From Myrmaecium sp. VS I D KN 1 (lineage: Eukaryota > Ascomycota > Dothideomycetes > Valsariales > Valsariaceae), in assembly GCA_019775845.1 (NCBI GenBank), contig JADQAV010000015.1, positions 930,001 to 994,000 of the forward strand: DNA of 64,000 nucleotides, in the 5' to 3' direction. Position numbers and translations under genes: made by a program. A model generated the notes under the pieces. That model saw nothing but the letters and a program-made list of their open reading frames with translations. It was not told where the DNA came from and searched no databases. This document shows positions 1 through 14,125 of the stretch, piece after piece (position 1 is the first letter of the stretch; every line of letters starts with the position of its first letter).

Positions 1-1468
1 CCCCCACCGTCCGGAGAAGCACCGACCCGGTTTGGAACACCGAGTGGATCGTCGGCAACATCCCCGCCAGCGGCTTCAAGCTCAAGGCCAGGATTTACGA
101 CGAGGACCCCGCCGATCACGATGACCGCCTCGGGAACGTCAACCTCCTCGTCCCGCAGATCGACGACAGCTGGGCCGGCATCCACAATGAGGGCTATCGA
201 GTCCGGAAGCGGATGGGCAGCAAGCGGGCCTACCTTATCCGCCTCGTCGCCACCTGCCTCAACAAGACGAAGCATCTCAACGGCCGCCTGTACGTGAGCG
301 TGGAGCTCCTCGGCCGCACCCAGGATTCCGAGGGTGGCCGTGTGTACACCATTGGTCCCAACTGGTGGACGAAACACTACTCTCCGCTCCTGGGTCGGAT
401 CGCAAACCGCAAGGACTCGGGCGACGGGGAGGCGAAGTCGACCAAAGCGGAACGGTACAAGTATGTGATGCGTAACCTCGTCCCCTGGTGGCCTTGCCTG
501 TTGACTCGAGTGACTCTAGCTTCCAAGCCAACCAGTTTCAGCTGAAGGGGCCGGTCCCTGCGGAACTTTACCATCGCTACGTCGAGTTCAAGCCGTTCGT
601 CAAGTCCATGTTCACGAAGAAGGGTCTCGGCGGGTTCATCTTGAGCAAAGCGCTGCATCACCAGCACGCACGCGTGTACAACTTCGACCGCTCGACGCGG
701 TATGGCGTTTATGAGGCCCCCTGTCACGAGATGACGATGAAGTTCCTGGAGATGGTCCATTACGACGAGGGCGGCCGGATCTTCACCTACGTCCTCACCC
801 TCGACGCCCTCTGGCGCTTCACCGAGACCGGGAAGGAGTTCGGAATCGACATGCTGAGCAAGCACACGATGCACAGCGACGTCAGCATTTACATTGCCTT
901 CAGCGGCGAGTTCTTCATCCGCCGACTCAAGCACAAGCACCACGACCCCCCCGGACAGGGACAGGACGGGGAGGGACGGGAGGAGGAGGCCGAGGATGCA
1001 GAGCGCACGCACCCGCCCGACGACCTCGGTGGTGGACCACCGAACGACGACCCCCCGAAGGATCCCCGGTACTACGAACTGGTCATCGACAACGACAGCG
1101 GCACCTACCGACCGAACGCCCGGCTGCTCCCCAAGTTGAAGGAGTTCCTGCATGAGAACCTGCCCGGCCTGAAGATCGTCACCCTCGACTGCCAGGCCGA
1201 CGCGGAGAAGATGGCGCGGATGAAGCAGGAGCAGCGGGACCGCAAGGTGAAGGAGGGTGATCACATCATCTATCGCCAGATGAGCAGCGACAGCAGCATC
1301 AGTTCCAGCGACGAGGAGGATCTGGAGAATCGTCTCACCCAAATGGAGGAAGACGGCGGCGAACCGTCCGTCCTCAGCCAGGCCCAGCGTGAGCTCAAGG
1401 CGAAGCAGCAGGCCAAGAAGGGTCACGTCAAATCAATGATACCCGGGGCGAACCAGGATGCTCGTTGA
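1..1468 (+). CDS. C2-domain protein (3' part, start outside window)
   Basis: The gene enters from the left edge already in frame. The first residues read as the second half of a C2 domain: a TDPVWN motif followed by a YDEDPADHDD loop, the usual Ca2+/lipid-binding strand pattern. One intron is seen at 461-519 (GTATGT...TGACTCTAG); joining across it gives an uninterrupted frame to the stop at 1468. Downstream of the C2 domain is a conserved-looking globular part (FKPFVKSMF, LHHQHARVYNFDR), then a Gly/Asp/Pro linker, then an acidic Ser/Asp/Glu tail (SSDSSISSSDEED). C2 proteins of this layout occur widely in filamentous fungi and are presumed membrane-associated; the exact role is unknown to me. 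The 5' end lies outside the window, so total length cannot be given. Confidence 0.8.
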
Positions 1469-1746
1469 AGAGCATCACACACATATATATATATCAGCCT
1501 TCCCTTCGCCCCACGATCATTGAACCTCCTGTCTTTTATTTTTTTTACATTGTAATCTTTAATCGATATCCTCCCAAGATTTCCTATGTATATCGAGCGC
1601 TTGGACGGCTCACTCCTTTCCTTTGATTCCCTTTTCATTCCCTCCATATCAAAACCAATATGTACATGCAAAAAAGAATATGTCGGTTAGCCTACGGATC
1701 AACGCCTGGTGCGCCTATATGATGTTGTCCCGGGCCTCAAAGGTTC

Positions 1747-4089
<2,343 letters not shown>

Positions 4090-4410
4090 GCCAGCCCTCG
4101 AGAACTGGACGCGGGTGCGATGGGTAACAGAACGGTCGATCGCGCGCGGATCTGGCCAGCTGTCTGTAGCCTCGAGCTAACAAGGCAGGGGGTGCTTGGA
4201 CCCTGCAACAGCCAGAACGATATATGATAGAATATCCCAACGGAATGACACTCTGAAGTCCTCGGAACTACGGCATAGCTCTTTCTATTCTGTCTTCGGA
4301 GTATCTGAGAGCAGAGAATTCTAGTATTTCTCAAGATGAAGTGGAATTAGGAGCGATCAAGTCCTTTCAACAATCAACAATATATTTGGAAAAGCATAAC
4401 GGAAATCAAA
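4090..4410. other. Intergenic: mannosidase 5' flank / Svp26 3' flank
   Basis: 321 bp between two genes on the minus strand. No supported ORF. It should hold the mannosidase promoter and the svp26 terminator. I see no clear TATA box or repeat. Confidence 0.5.
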
Positions 4411-5252
<842 letters not shown>

Positions 5253-5726
5253 TGTAGCTATGGGACAAGGCTAAGAGCGTCCTGATCGCATGTGCTGATT
5301 TGTTGATGATGTTCTTTTGCTCCGCGGTGAGTAAAGTGAGTACAGTAGGTATGTGTGTATGTACGTGCATACTACAGTGTATGCACATCCGCATGGCTCG
5401 GGGCAAGTCAAGGTGGCCGGACCGACAGCGGCGGGACGGGCCCGGCATGAGCCCGGCCGGGGGAGCGCTGATAACGGTTAAACATATCTCCGATCGCTAT
5501 CGATCGGAAGGATTTCAGGTTCACGGGCACTTCTCAAGTACTAGGACTGCAAAGTGTTGATTGCACATACGAGCAACCTACATGTTTCTGGTGCCTATAC
5601 GTCGGGAAAATTCTACAGCAGGTTACTGCAACCGACCGAACAGCTCTCGAAAGTGGATTTAACAAGGGTCGGTGTACCTCGTATCTGAAAGACCTCCGAC
5701 GGACTCGGAGTTCTCTCTCCCTCACA
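5253..5726. promoter_or_regulatory. Divergent promoter svp26 / bud23
   Basis: 474 bp separating two divergently transcribed genes. It must contain both promoters. No ORF with support; alternating TG/GT runs near 5340-5375. No known binding site identified. Confidence 0.55.
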
Positions 5727-6615
5727 ATGTCCCGCCCGGAAGACATCTTGTACTCGGTCCGCTCCGTATTGCACACACTGCGCAACCTTGCTAATCGCGA
5801 CCAGGCCTCCGGATCTGTTCTACAATGACAGCGAAGCGCACAAATACACGACGTCCTCTCGCATCCAACACATCCAGGCGCAGATGACCAACCGTGCGTT
5901 GGACTTACTGGACTTGCGACGACCTTCTTTCATACTGGACGTGGGCTGCGGATCAGGTCTCTCTGGCAGCATACTCTCATCCGTCCCCCGCGAAGACGGC
6001 GGACCGCATGTCTGGGTGGGGTTTGACATCTCCGCGTCGATGTTGTCCATCGCACTGGACAGAGAAGTCGAAGGCGACCTGTTTCTCGCAGATGCTGGTC
6101 AGGGCGTCCCGTTCCGCCCCGGGTCATTCGACGCGGCGATCAGCATCTCGGCTATTCAATGGCTATGCAATGCCGAGACGAGCGAAGAAAGTCCCCAGGG
6201 GAGGCTGTCCCGGTTCTTCAACGGGCTGTACGCTTCCTTGAGGCAAGGTGGGCGGGCAGTGTGCCAGTTTTACCCCAAGAACGATGAACAAAAACGCATG
6301 GTCAGTGGAGCTGCTATCCGCGCAGGCTTTGGTGCAGGTCTTCTGGAGGATGACGAAGGGACTAAAAGTGCTAAGACATATCTCGTACTTACTGTTGGAG
6401 GGGGAGATCTGCAAGGCGATATAACAGGGGTGGTGAAGGGAATGGACGGGGTGGACGTGGTAGATGCGCGAAAAAGAAGCAGGGAACATATAAAGACTGA
6501 GGTAAAGGGGAGCAGAAGTTGGATTCTTAGGAAGAAGGAACAAATGGAAAGGAAAGGGAAAGTGGTCAAAGCAACTTCGAAATACACGGGGAGAAAAAGG
6601 AAGGTTGGCTTTTAG
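5727..6615 (+). CDS. bud23: Bud23: 18S rRNA (guanine-N7) methyltransferase
   Basis: Two exons (5727-5749, 5805-6615) give 277 aa. The 23-nt first exon encodes MSRPEDI; the 55-nt intron has a CTAAT branch point, and the join creates MSRPEDILPPDLFYND, the classic Bud23 start. The SAM-binding motif I is LDVGCGSGLSG. The C-terminal region is the Bud23-specific basic tail (KEQMERKGK, TGRKRKVGF) that carries the nuclear signal. The enzyme methylates N7 of a guanine in helix 43 of 18S rRNA (G1575 in yeast) and is needed for 40S export. Bud23 is stable only when bound to Trm112, whose gene lies about 39 kb downstream in this window. Confidence 0.95.
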
Positions 6616-6776
6616 CGTAACGGTATGTATGAGAGCTGGGCTGCGAGGCACTCAGGTGAATCTTGGAGAGTGGGCACGTGCATGCACGGTCACCAAATAA
6701 CAGATAAATTCTATGTACGGTACGGGTAGAAGTACACCAATAATGCGAGACCGGGTAGGAGTGGCTATCAGGCCGA

Positions 6777-8226
6777 TTAGGCTGTGGCCTCCATCTTGTC
6801 AAGGACAGCGCGGGTGAACTGCTGAGTAGACGCCGAACCGCCCATATCACGAGTTCTCGTCTTGCTAAGAGTTGGTTAGAATCTGTTCTCCGAACGTTGA
6901 ATAGGGGGAGTAATTACCCTTCGGCGATGACATCGTAAACGGCCTTGGAGATTCTGTTGGCGTGGTTGTCCAGTCCAATGTGCCTCAACAGCATGGAGCC
7001 TGACAGGATCAACGCGGTCGGGTTGGCTTGGTCCTTGCCCTTGATATCAAGGCCAACATGACGACAGCCCGGCTCGAAGACTGCCACATCCCTTCCCATG
7101 TTGCATCCTGGAACAATGCCAGGTCCACCAACAAGACCAGCTCCAATGTTGGAGAGAATACCGCCGTAAAGGTTGGGCATGACCATAACATCGAACTGCT
7201 GCGGCCTGGAGACACACTGCATGGATGCGTTATCCACGATCATGTCATTGACCTCAAGAGTGGGGTAGTCTTCCGCCACCTTCTTGACGGTGTTCCTGAA
7301 CAGTCCGTCCGCGAGCTTCATGATGTTGGCCTTGTGGATGCAAGTCACCTTCTTCCTGTTGTTTGCCAAGGCAAACGCGAAGGCGAATTTGGCGATGCGC
7401 TCAGATTTCGCACGGGTAATGATCTTCAAGGACTCGACGACGCCATTGACGGACTGATGCTCCAAACCCGAATACTCGCCCTCGGTGTTCTCTCGGATAA
7501 TGCACAGATCGACATTCTTGTGGCGGGTTTCGTATCCCGGGATGTTCTTGATGAGAACGATAGACGCATAGATGTCCAGTTCTTGACGAAGCGCGACGTT
7601 GAAAGACTGATGACCAGATCGCTCAACGGGGGTGTGAAGGATACCTGCACAATGTAAGATAGTGGATTGCACGCTGGTAGAACACCCACGAACCCTTCAA
7701 GCCGAGCTTGTTGCGCTTCAGGGACGCAATTGCCTCCCTGAACAGCTCCTCCGCGTGCTTGTTGCCGGTCTCCATACCGGACACATCCACTTGCTCCCAT
7801 TCCACAGGCACGTTGTCCGCCTTGAAGATCTGCTTGACAGCTTCCGAAACCTCGGCACCGATACCATCACCTATAGCAATCAGTTATCGCAATGCATCAT
7901 ACAGCTGGGGTGGGGTGCCGACCTGGAATCAATGTAACAGTGTACTTTCCGCCGAACTTCGTTGGTTTGAAGATGTCCTGTTGGACTGTTGCCATCGCTA
8001 TCGGAAGAGTTCAGTCGACTATACAGACCACATTGGACAGCTACAAGGTCAATGCATACACCTAGCAAGGGTTGTCGGGCCAGAGGCGCGCGCCGCAGTA
8101 GGCCTGGCTCTCTGCATGAGGGCCTGCGAATTGTGTTAGCTAAGTACATCCCAATGTATGAGCACGCCGCTACAGCAGTGGGAATATACCAACCTGAGCC
8201 GTCCTCTGGGAGCCGCGCGAAAGCAT
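6777..8226 (-). CDS. idh1: NAD-dependent isocitrate dehydrogenase subunit 1, mitochondrial
   Basis: Six exons (8226-8194, 8123-8060, 7997-7923, 7870-7694, 7644-6918, 6864-6777) give 387 aa, the usual length. Residues 1-30 form an Arg/Ala/Ser-rich mitochondrial presequence (MLSRGSQRTAQ...), followed by the mature start SMATVQQDIFKPTKFGGKYTVTLIPGDGIGAE split by an intron. Family motifs: RENTEGEYSGLEH and NLYGGILSN with GAGLVGGPG. The NLYGGILSN form, rather than NLYGDILSD, marks the regulatory (Idh1) subunit, not catalytic Idh2. It works in the TCA cycle as part of the AMP-activated Idh1/Idh2 hetero-octamer. The second intron uses the GTATGC donor at 8059; the nearby GTGTAT would break the frame. 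Confidence 0.95.
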
Positions 8227-8592
8227 GATTCGGTCTCGGGAAGGTTTATTTGGGGTTTTGCTTTGTCAATTGCACAAAAGGAGCTGAAGCGGAGGGAGTT
8301 GGTTTGGGATTGCAGCAAGGAAAACCATCTACCCTCGGTAAGTGGCCTACCGTAGCAAAACGTGCCAAGAATAACTTCCGAAGTTCCGGTGTAATTTTCA
8401 TGATGATGTAATTCCAAGACCCTCAATCTTTACACTCTTCTGTTCAATCCACCGAGGCCTTATCGTCCTCCTCATTGTGCAAACAGAAGGTTGAGAAATC
8501 TCAAGTCAAACGGAAGATCCTCAATGAAGGAACGATGCATAAGGCCAACTACATAATACTTCTCCCAAACCAAGTACCTTAAGGGCTCTATC
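8227..8592. other. Intergenic: idh1 promoter / velB 3' flank
   Basis: 366 bp between the idh1 start and the velB stop. No supported ORF. It should carry the idh1 promoter and velB termination signals; the velB-proximal part is A+T richer. Confidence 0.5.
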
Positions 8593-9949
8593 TTAGTCAT
8601 CAATCTCATAGTCGGCTTGGTTACTTAAATGTTTAGGCCCGTCCTTGCGGATAGGTATCTTGATGCCTTGACTCGCGAATACCTTACTCAAACGAGTACT
8701 CTCAATAACCCCAGGGAATTTCTTCGCTGAGTAGACCTGGAATGCCTCGGAAAACACCGTAGCCAGAACCGGCGCTTTGCCCGTGTTCAAGGTATTGTTT
8801 CCTTCTTCGCTTCCGACATCAACGAAACTCATCTTAAGCCTGTAAGGTAGGTTGGTGAGCGAAATCACTGGTGAAGACTGCCAGGGAACGAACCGAAATG
8901 TGCCTTCTGTGCGAACCGAGAGGTCCTGTAGCACAAACCAAAACCCGACATTGCCTTCAGGATCATTCAAGCGTGAGGCGTTCACCGTTAAACTTCCAAT
9001 CAGATTGCGCGTGAACATTCCTGTGGCCGGTGATGGTGGGGTCACAATGGGCAGCGTTGGCATCTGTACATAAGCCCCGCTGTGGTCTGGGGGATACTGA
9101 AAGGTAGAAGGTCCCACGGGCGTGTTTGGATTGGCCGAATAGAAACCTTGTTGCATGGAATGTGGACCGGTAGCATAAGGATGACTGGGAGGTTGAGGAC
9201 CGGGCATGCCAGGGCCATAGGTGTGGTGGTATCCCGGTACCGTGATAGGATGTCCTCCGGGCATGTATACTTGCCGTTCAGGGGGAGGAGGATAAGATGT
9301 TGTAGTTGACGTGGATATCGAGACTGTCGGAGCTCCACTGGAGTGCCGAACAAGGTTTACTTCCTGTAGTCCATCTTGGGACCAGAGATCCACAGTAAGT
9401 ACGAAAAAGGTGCTATCGACCTCGCTGTTCAGAGGATACAAAGTCAGTTATATTGAGTCAAGGGCTAAGAGGCGAGACGAAGCGCGCTTACTTGAAGTCG
9501 ACTTCTTTGCCAGTGGCAATGTCAGTGACAATAAGTCTTATGCAAGGCGGAGGAGTAATTGGTCTTCGGTCCTAGATTTTGAACGGTTTGAGCAAGCTCC
9601 ATCATAGCACACCGATTGTGGGTAGGGTCTAACCTTGTCACCAAAACCGCACATGCGGGCACGCACGGGCTGTTGCTCTACTTTCAGACTGGAGAAATGA
9701 GTAAGAGCCACCATGCATTATGAGATGAGAGGGACAATGTACTTACGAATACCGACGCCCGTCTCTCGTTCCGCAGTACGGCTCAAGCGGATTGAGTGAT
9801 TTCGAAGGGCCATTGAGGTATTGGATGCCTTGGTTGGAAGGCATCTGGAGCAGCGCGTTGGCTGAGTTCATTGTGTGAGGGGGCCCAGGCGGAGTGTTCT
9901 GCGGCAGCGAATGCTGAAGGGAATAGGCCGGTTCACGTTGAGAGTACAT
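8593..9949 (-). CDS. velB: Velvet-domain transcription factor VelB
   Basis: Four exons (9949-9747, 9688-9634, 9571-9492, 9424-8593) give 389 aa. The velvet domain starts in exon 2 (LKVEQQPVRARMCGFGDKDRR) and continues through RPITPPPCIRLIV. It is interrupted by a long Pro/Tyr/Gly-rich disordered insert (from SYPPPP to about TVTPP), the typical VelB layout. It resumes with LTVNASRLNDPEGNVGFWFVLQDLSVR and SEAFQVYSAKKFPGV. VelB pairs with VeA (and LaeA) or VosA, binds DNA through its NF-kB-like fold and couples light to development, spore maturation and secondary metabolism. Introns are 58, 62 and 67 nt. The upstream leader is unusually long and pyrimidine-rich on the sense strand. Confidence 0.94.
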
Positions 9950-11174
9950 CGTCGCGAAAATATCAAAACGGGCCAGCGATGGGCAAGTAGCTGCAGCCGT
10001 CTCGTGCAGGTAGTTGCGATAGTACGATTTGGCGCCGCCGGACCGGAGGCGGAGAGGGGGGCGGTGGTGAATGCAGCCGGTGCGAATGGTCCCAAAGACC
10101 GTGTCTCTCAGAAAGACGGAGGGAAGAGGCTACGGGATAGCGGCAGGTTCCATAGCTCAGTGCGACATGGCATTCCGAAACCGCAGCGCAGGACGCGTCT
10201 GACGACCGAGGAGAAGAGAGGTGTGGGCAACAGTGAAGAAATGAAGGCAGAGGTAGGAGGAGAGGAGAGCGAGGAGAGAGGAGAGAGGTGGTGGAGGAAG
10301 AGGAGGAGGAGGAGGAAGAGGAGGAGGGTGAGGATGAGAGAGGAGTTGGAGGTGGTTGTGGTGGTCGTCAGGAAAAGCGGAGGTGCGTTGGACGATCAGT
10401 GTGGGCGGACCGTGGAGGGGCCGCAAGGAAGCGGCAGGGAACAGGGAGGCAGCTCGAGGACAACCAGGACAACAATGGCCAAGGCTGGGTGGGAGGTGGG
10501 TGGGAGGTGGGCACACCTGCCACTGCGGGCTGCCAGTGGTACAATGGGGACGAACGGGAGCCAAGGGGGGTCAAGTGCTGTAGGGTAAAGTATTGTATTG
10601 TCCAGCTTTGGGAGCTTAAGGGGAGGGGAGCAGGAGCCCGAGGAGGGGAGGGGGCGGGACGGCGGGGGTCAAGAGGCGGGATGGCGGGCGCTAAAGGGTC
10701 CTACCTATCCATACCTTACTAATATGTAAGGTGGTACAGTACGGAGTAAGGTACCTATGTACTGTAGTACCTCACCTATATATTTACTTACAGTACCTAC
10801 TACCTTACCTTCTAGGTTCTCTCCTCCTCCTTCTTATTCTCCTCCTCCTACTATCAACCACCCGATATCTCTCGTGATCACTTCCGACGACTCACCCCGG
10901 CTGATCACCTCAGCTGGGTCTCACGTATGTAGCTGGCAATTGAGTTATTTAGCACCCAAGATGACAACGTCTCCTTCGATAACATTATCATCTGCGCGCG
11001 TCAGATTCGCCGGAGACACGCGTTCCACCCGTCATCATTCTCTATGTGAAAGGCTAGCACCCCGCGCCTCCTAGTGGTCTCTAGTCCCGCTCAGCCCACG
11101 AGATACATATGATACAGTAGAATCGGCCTACAATATCAATCTACAAACCGTGGCATACGTCGCGAAACAGCACT
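9950..11174. promoter_or_regulatory. velB promoter/long leader with purine tract, and hel2 3' flank
   Basis: 1,225 bp. Nearest velB it is a G+C-rich region with a striking plus-strand purine run at about 10250-10345 (repeated GAG/GGA units), so the velB sense strand is pyrimidine-rich as in long fungal 5' leaders. Open frames of up to 237 codons here are low-complexity shadows. At about 10715-10815 lies a GTAC/TACCTA-rich patch including a GTACGGAGTA motif. The last part before 11175 is the hel2 3' flank. Confidence 0.5.
10250..10345 (+). repeat. Low-complexity purine (GAG/GGA) tract
   Basis: Nearly uninterrupted purines on the plus strand, built from GAGGAG, GAGAGG and GGAGGAAGAG units. It lies about 300-400 bp upstream of the velB start on the opposite strand and so could be transcribed as a C/T-rich leader. 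Confidence 0.7.
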
Positions 11175-13682
11175 CTACCCAAAGTGGAACAACGTCTGTT
11201 TCTTGTTCTTGTTCCCCTTCTTCCTCGACATGTTCTGCACCCCTTCCCCGTTATCGTTGTCACCAGCCGAATCTTGCGATCCCGACGCTCCTGAAGCTCC
11301 TGAAGCCCCCGTTCCCCACACATTCGAGGCCCCTCCGGTGTTGCCATTTGTTCTTCTAACTCCCAAGCCTGCATAACCGGGGGTGAATAGCGTTGTGGTC
11401 GGCTTCGCTGCAGCCGGCAATGCCGGGAATGCTTCAACATTACTACCACCGGACGAACTGGCTCCTCCAGCAGCCGTCCGTGATGGCGCCCTCGTAGGCA
11501 CGGGCGACGGACGCAAAGATGCGGCAGTCCCAGACCAAGGAATTGCGTTCGCGACTCCTCTGCCAGAATTGCCGACAGGAAGAGGCGGAAATGCACCATT
11601 TGATGCCGACGACCAGCTACTTTGACGATTGGCAGCGGAACGTGATGACTGTGCAGTCGAGCTCTTCAACTTCAGCACCCTGGACCCACCACTCGTTGTA
11701 GCTAAGGCCGACGTTCCCGAGCTTGACCCAGGTAAAGAGGGGTATTCTTCGTTGATAGCTCTTCTGTCGTTCCAAGCCTGCAGTAAAGAGTCTCTTTTGT
11801 GCGGTATCTCGAATATCTCCGCCAATTCGTTGATCAGCTTCCCAAGCTCAGCAGAGCTGGTTCCAAAAAGACTTGAAAGGGTCTCAACGAAACCGGACGC
11901 ACTGATATTAGACTGTCGAAAAGAAGAGACTGCCGACCGAAAATCAGCAATTTTGTTTGGGTTGTTTCGCAGCATGGTAGAGGCTCTTTGTAGTACAGCA
12001 CTATGCCGTTGCCTCCGCGCTTGTTCCTGAGGGGTTAGATTTGCCACGTCAACCAGGGCATCAGCAGTCACTGCTGGGCGGTTTGTCGAAGATTCAGATG
12101 CCCCTTCCCGTTGTGAGGTCGGTCGGGTCGCCGAAATTGTGGACGGCTCCTGCGCACTGGCGGGAGCTCTCGCAGCAAATGCATCGCCGGTGGTGAGTTG
12201 CCCCCCGAAAGTCCTGCTTGAGACTGATTGCGCGCTATGGATGGCGAGCTGCCTCTGATAAGCCAGCTCATCTCTGCGCAAGGGTTGCGCAGATGTTTGT
12301 GGCAAAGGCTCCATGTTTGGATCCCGGCCTCTCCCTCGGCCACGACCCTCCCGTCTCCGTTGCCTTTCAGGCTCGTGCGGTGCACGAAAAGCGAACTCGG
12401 ACATGTTCACTCGCCGAGCATCCCGCCTAGCTTCTTTCGAAAGGCCTTGTGGGTGAGCCTCCAGCTGATGGGCTTTTAGGTCGAGTTCAGTCTCGAAGAC
12501 CACGAACTTCTTGTCCAGACACTCCTGATCGGGGCACAAAAAGTGATCCTTTCGGAAATGCAGCTCCAGAGCATCGTAGTTGACGAAATACTGTTGTGAA
12601 CGGCCCTCACTTCTTCTGTCGCAGATGTGGCAGCGCTCATGCCTATCACGACAGTGAGCATATAACTCGTCGTCCCCGTAAAATCGCTTTGAACAAAAAC
12701 CGCATTCTGGATGTCCTTTGAACCCGCTTTGATCTACGGAGCCGGGATGATCATCCCCAAACCTCTCATGCTTCTTCAGCTCATTCGGCGTGAACAGCTC
12801 ATGCTCGTGTGTAAAAACCTTCTTATGTTCTGTACATAATTTGCTATGACGCATTAGCGGGTCTGCTGCGAAACGGGAGCTAACGACTTACCACATTACC
12901 TTGCGATGCACACTTTTCACGTGCTCATGCAAGGACTGCCAATTGAAGCATGCAACGTCACAGCCCGGGTCAGGGCAGTTGTATCGCAAGAGGAGAACGG
13001 TGTCTTCGAATATCTCTCGTTTCTCATATTTTATACCGAGCTTGTCCGTCTCATAAGTGCCCATGAAGTCTTGAAACTTTCGTTCAGCATCGTCCGTAAA
13101 GATGACTGTCTCCGCTTCAGTCTAGCCCAGAAGTTAGCCATGGACGAACAACATGAGTGTACATGCATCACATACCCTACAATGCGCACATGCTTTAGTC
13201 TTATAGAGAGCTCGGAGCCTTAAAGAGCATATGTGACAGGTACGGTGATTACATGGAGCCACAGACCAGTGAACAACCGGCGAGGCACATATGAAGCAGA
13301 CTTCAGCATCTTCCTCCGTCGGTGCGTCCGGGCCCGCCTGATCTTTGCCGGCAACGTCGACCTTTCCATCTTGAGCTCGGCGCTTGCCAACGGAGCTCTC
13401 ATGGGGACCACCAGTTAAGCCCGGCTTCTTGAAATCTTCAGGATCCCTTTTCGCCGTATCATGCGCTTCCGTCGTTCTGGAACTCGCGCCTCTGCCGCCA
13501 CGAGCTCGCCCACCACGCCGCCCACCTCGCCCACGCCCTCGGTTGTTGTCACCATTCACAGTCACGGAGGAATCGCTTATGATGTGGTCGCTATCACGGT
13601 TCATACCGCCAAGTAGACCTGGACCGCGGGACTGGGGAACTGAGGCAGCTCTTTCCGGAGTGCTTTCGGCCACTGCGGGCAT
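11175..13682 (-). CDS. hel2: Hel2/ZNF598-type RING E3 ubiquitin ligase (ribosome quality control)
   Basis: Three exons (13682-13176, 13121-12892, 12843-11175) give 801 aa. The N-terminus is an Arg/Gly-rich stretch (RGRGRGGRRGGRARGG), then a C3HC4 RING: CFICASPVVHWSVAPCNHRTC then C-x2-C and CAHCR. After the first splice come TETVIFTDDAERKFQDF and several C2H2-type fingers (CPDPGCDVACFNWQSLHEHV, CGFCSKRFYGDDELYAHC, CHICDR, CPDQECLDKKF). The second join creates VMCKLCTEHKKVFTHEHELFT, a Hel2 signature. The C-terminal half is disordered with a Gly/Ser/Ala-rich end and a basic KKGNKNKKQ tail. Hel2 senses collided ribosomes and ubiquitinates small-subunit proteins to start no-go decay and RQC. The ATG at 13682 is the first in frame; an upstream exon is not excluded. 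Confidence 0.92.
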
Positions 13683-14125
13683 GGGCAACTTGTCTGCACC
13701 GGAGGTGGAAAAATGACGTTTCTAGATGTGGAAGTCGTAACACCAGTAGTGACCACAGCTTCTATCTTAGCCTGCGGGAAGGGGATGAAGTAACTTGAGT
13801 TGAATGTGCGCGCGTGGATGACGTTGCTCGGAGCAAGCATAAGGTAGATATCCGCAGTTAGGTTTCCATCAGTCGCTTGTAGACGGCCGGAGTAACTTTA
13901 ACCCAGAAGGGCGTAAAAAACCATGTGAATAATAAATAACCTTGGTTAAGAAATGGTAGACCCTATCTTGTAGAGATATAGTTCCTTTAAATAAGCTCTA
14001 GACCTCTTATTTCAGTAAGAGGTATATAAACCGTCTAGATATAGTCTGCTAGATATATCTGGTCTGATAGATATATCTAGTTCTAGTCTAGGAGTTTAAT
14101 GGCAAAATTCATAGTATATCTTCAT
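13683..14125. other. Intergenic: hel2 promoter and A+T-rich tract before MND1 stop
   Basis: 443 bp. The hel2 promoter occupies the upper part. At 13970-14100 it becomes A+T-rich with closely spaced copies of a TAGATATATCT palindrome (around 14045, 14070), which look like a decayed short repeat. Confidence 0.5.
14035..14100. repeat. Degenerate TAGATATATCT palindromic repeat patch
   Basis: Two close copies of TAGATATATCT, plus TAGATATAG and CTAGTCTAG variants, lie in about 65 bp. C-to-T/G-to-A decay of a short repeat could produce this; no transposon can be named. Confidence 0.45.

Noticed and set aside
377-1426. 349-codon frame on the minus strand
   Set aside because: Exact shadow of the C2-domain gene; Leu/Val-rich translation with no domain.
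9875-10722. Plus-strand frames of 237 and 144 codons upstream of velB
   Set aside because: Low-complexity Glu/Arg/Gly reading of the purine tract; no splice or family support.
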